Shown: one piece after another, positions 6,586 to 6,635 of the stretch
Layout: each line of letters starts with the position of its first letter
How positions within the stretch are numbered: position 1 is the first letter of the stretch
NCBI GenBank assembly: GCA_003149835.1
Contig: QAMX01000096.1
Coordinates: forward strand, 1-6,635
Direction: 5' to 3'
Source of the DNA: Clostridiales bacterium
GTDB lineage: Bacteria; Bacillota; Clostridia; Oscillospirales; QAMX01
Length of the DNA stretch: 6,635 nucleotides
Program-made: the position numbers and the translations under genes
The notes under the pieces: generated by a model
What the model was told of the DNA's origin: nothing
Seen by the model: the letters and a program-made list of their open reading frames with translations, nothing else
The model's database searches: none

Positions 6586-6614
6586 ATTATAGCATAAGCG
6601 CCGTACCGGAGCAA
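6586..6614 (-). promoter_or_regulatory. Extended -10 sigma-A promoter of the MATE gene
   Basis: On the minus strand, TTGCTC (-35, plus coordinates 6609-6614), a 17-base spacer and TATAAT (-10, 6586-6591) preceded by TGC (extended -10) form a strong promoter. Initiation near 6579 gives a leader of about 60 bases before the start at 6519. To the right, only CCCGTTTTTGAG and a few bases remain before the window edge, and no gene is visible there. Confidence 0.8.
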
Positions 6615-6635
6615 GCCCGTTTTTGAGAATCGCCG

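Overview
The window looks like chromosome of a GC-rich Gram-positive anaerobe of the class Clostridia (Oscillospirales or Christensenellales type). This is inference from four things: protein style (a TetR regulator with the Firmicutes-type C-terminal domain, a two-domain FtsX permease, a YoeA-like MATE exporter), strong purine-rich ribosome binding sites, clear sigma-A promoters in AT-rich gaps, and strong GC bias at third codon positions. No mobile element, CRISPR array, tRNA or rRNA was seen.

Layout. Bases 1-227 hold the C-terminal end of a plus-strand gene, probably an alkaline-phosphatase/type I phosphodiesterase superfamily hydrolase. It converges on a minus-strand TetR-family regulator gene (369-962), with a perfect 14-bp hairpin terminator between them. 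The regulator is divergent from a two-gene plus-strand operon: a MacB/LolD-type ABC ATPase (1198-1899) and its 806-residue FtsX-type permease (1893-4313), which overlap by 7 bases. The 235-base divergent gap holds two good promoters facing away from each other and inverted-repeat elements that could be TetR operators. The simplest reading is a ligand-induced or stress-induced export system controlled by its neighbouring repressor.

Downstream is a separately promoted 221-residue protein (4397-5062) with a nucleotidyltransferase-like second half whose acidic pair is degenerate (DLN instead of DxD). Its first half is very rich in aromatic residues and I do not recognise it. It converges on a minus-strand MATE multidrug exporter (5098-6519). 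Two hairpins lie in the junction, and each contains a stop codon at or in its loop. The MATE gene has its own extended -10 promoter at the right edge.

Overall this is an export/regulation neighbourhood: a regulated ABC exporter and a MATE antiporter around an orphan gene. Most of it is ordinary for the Clostridia. The least explained parts are the orphan nucleotidyltransferase-like gene and the operator-like elements in the divergent gap.
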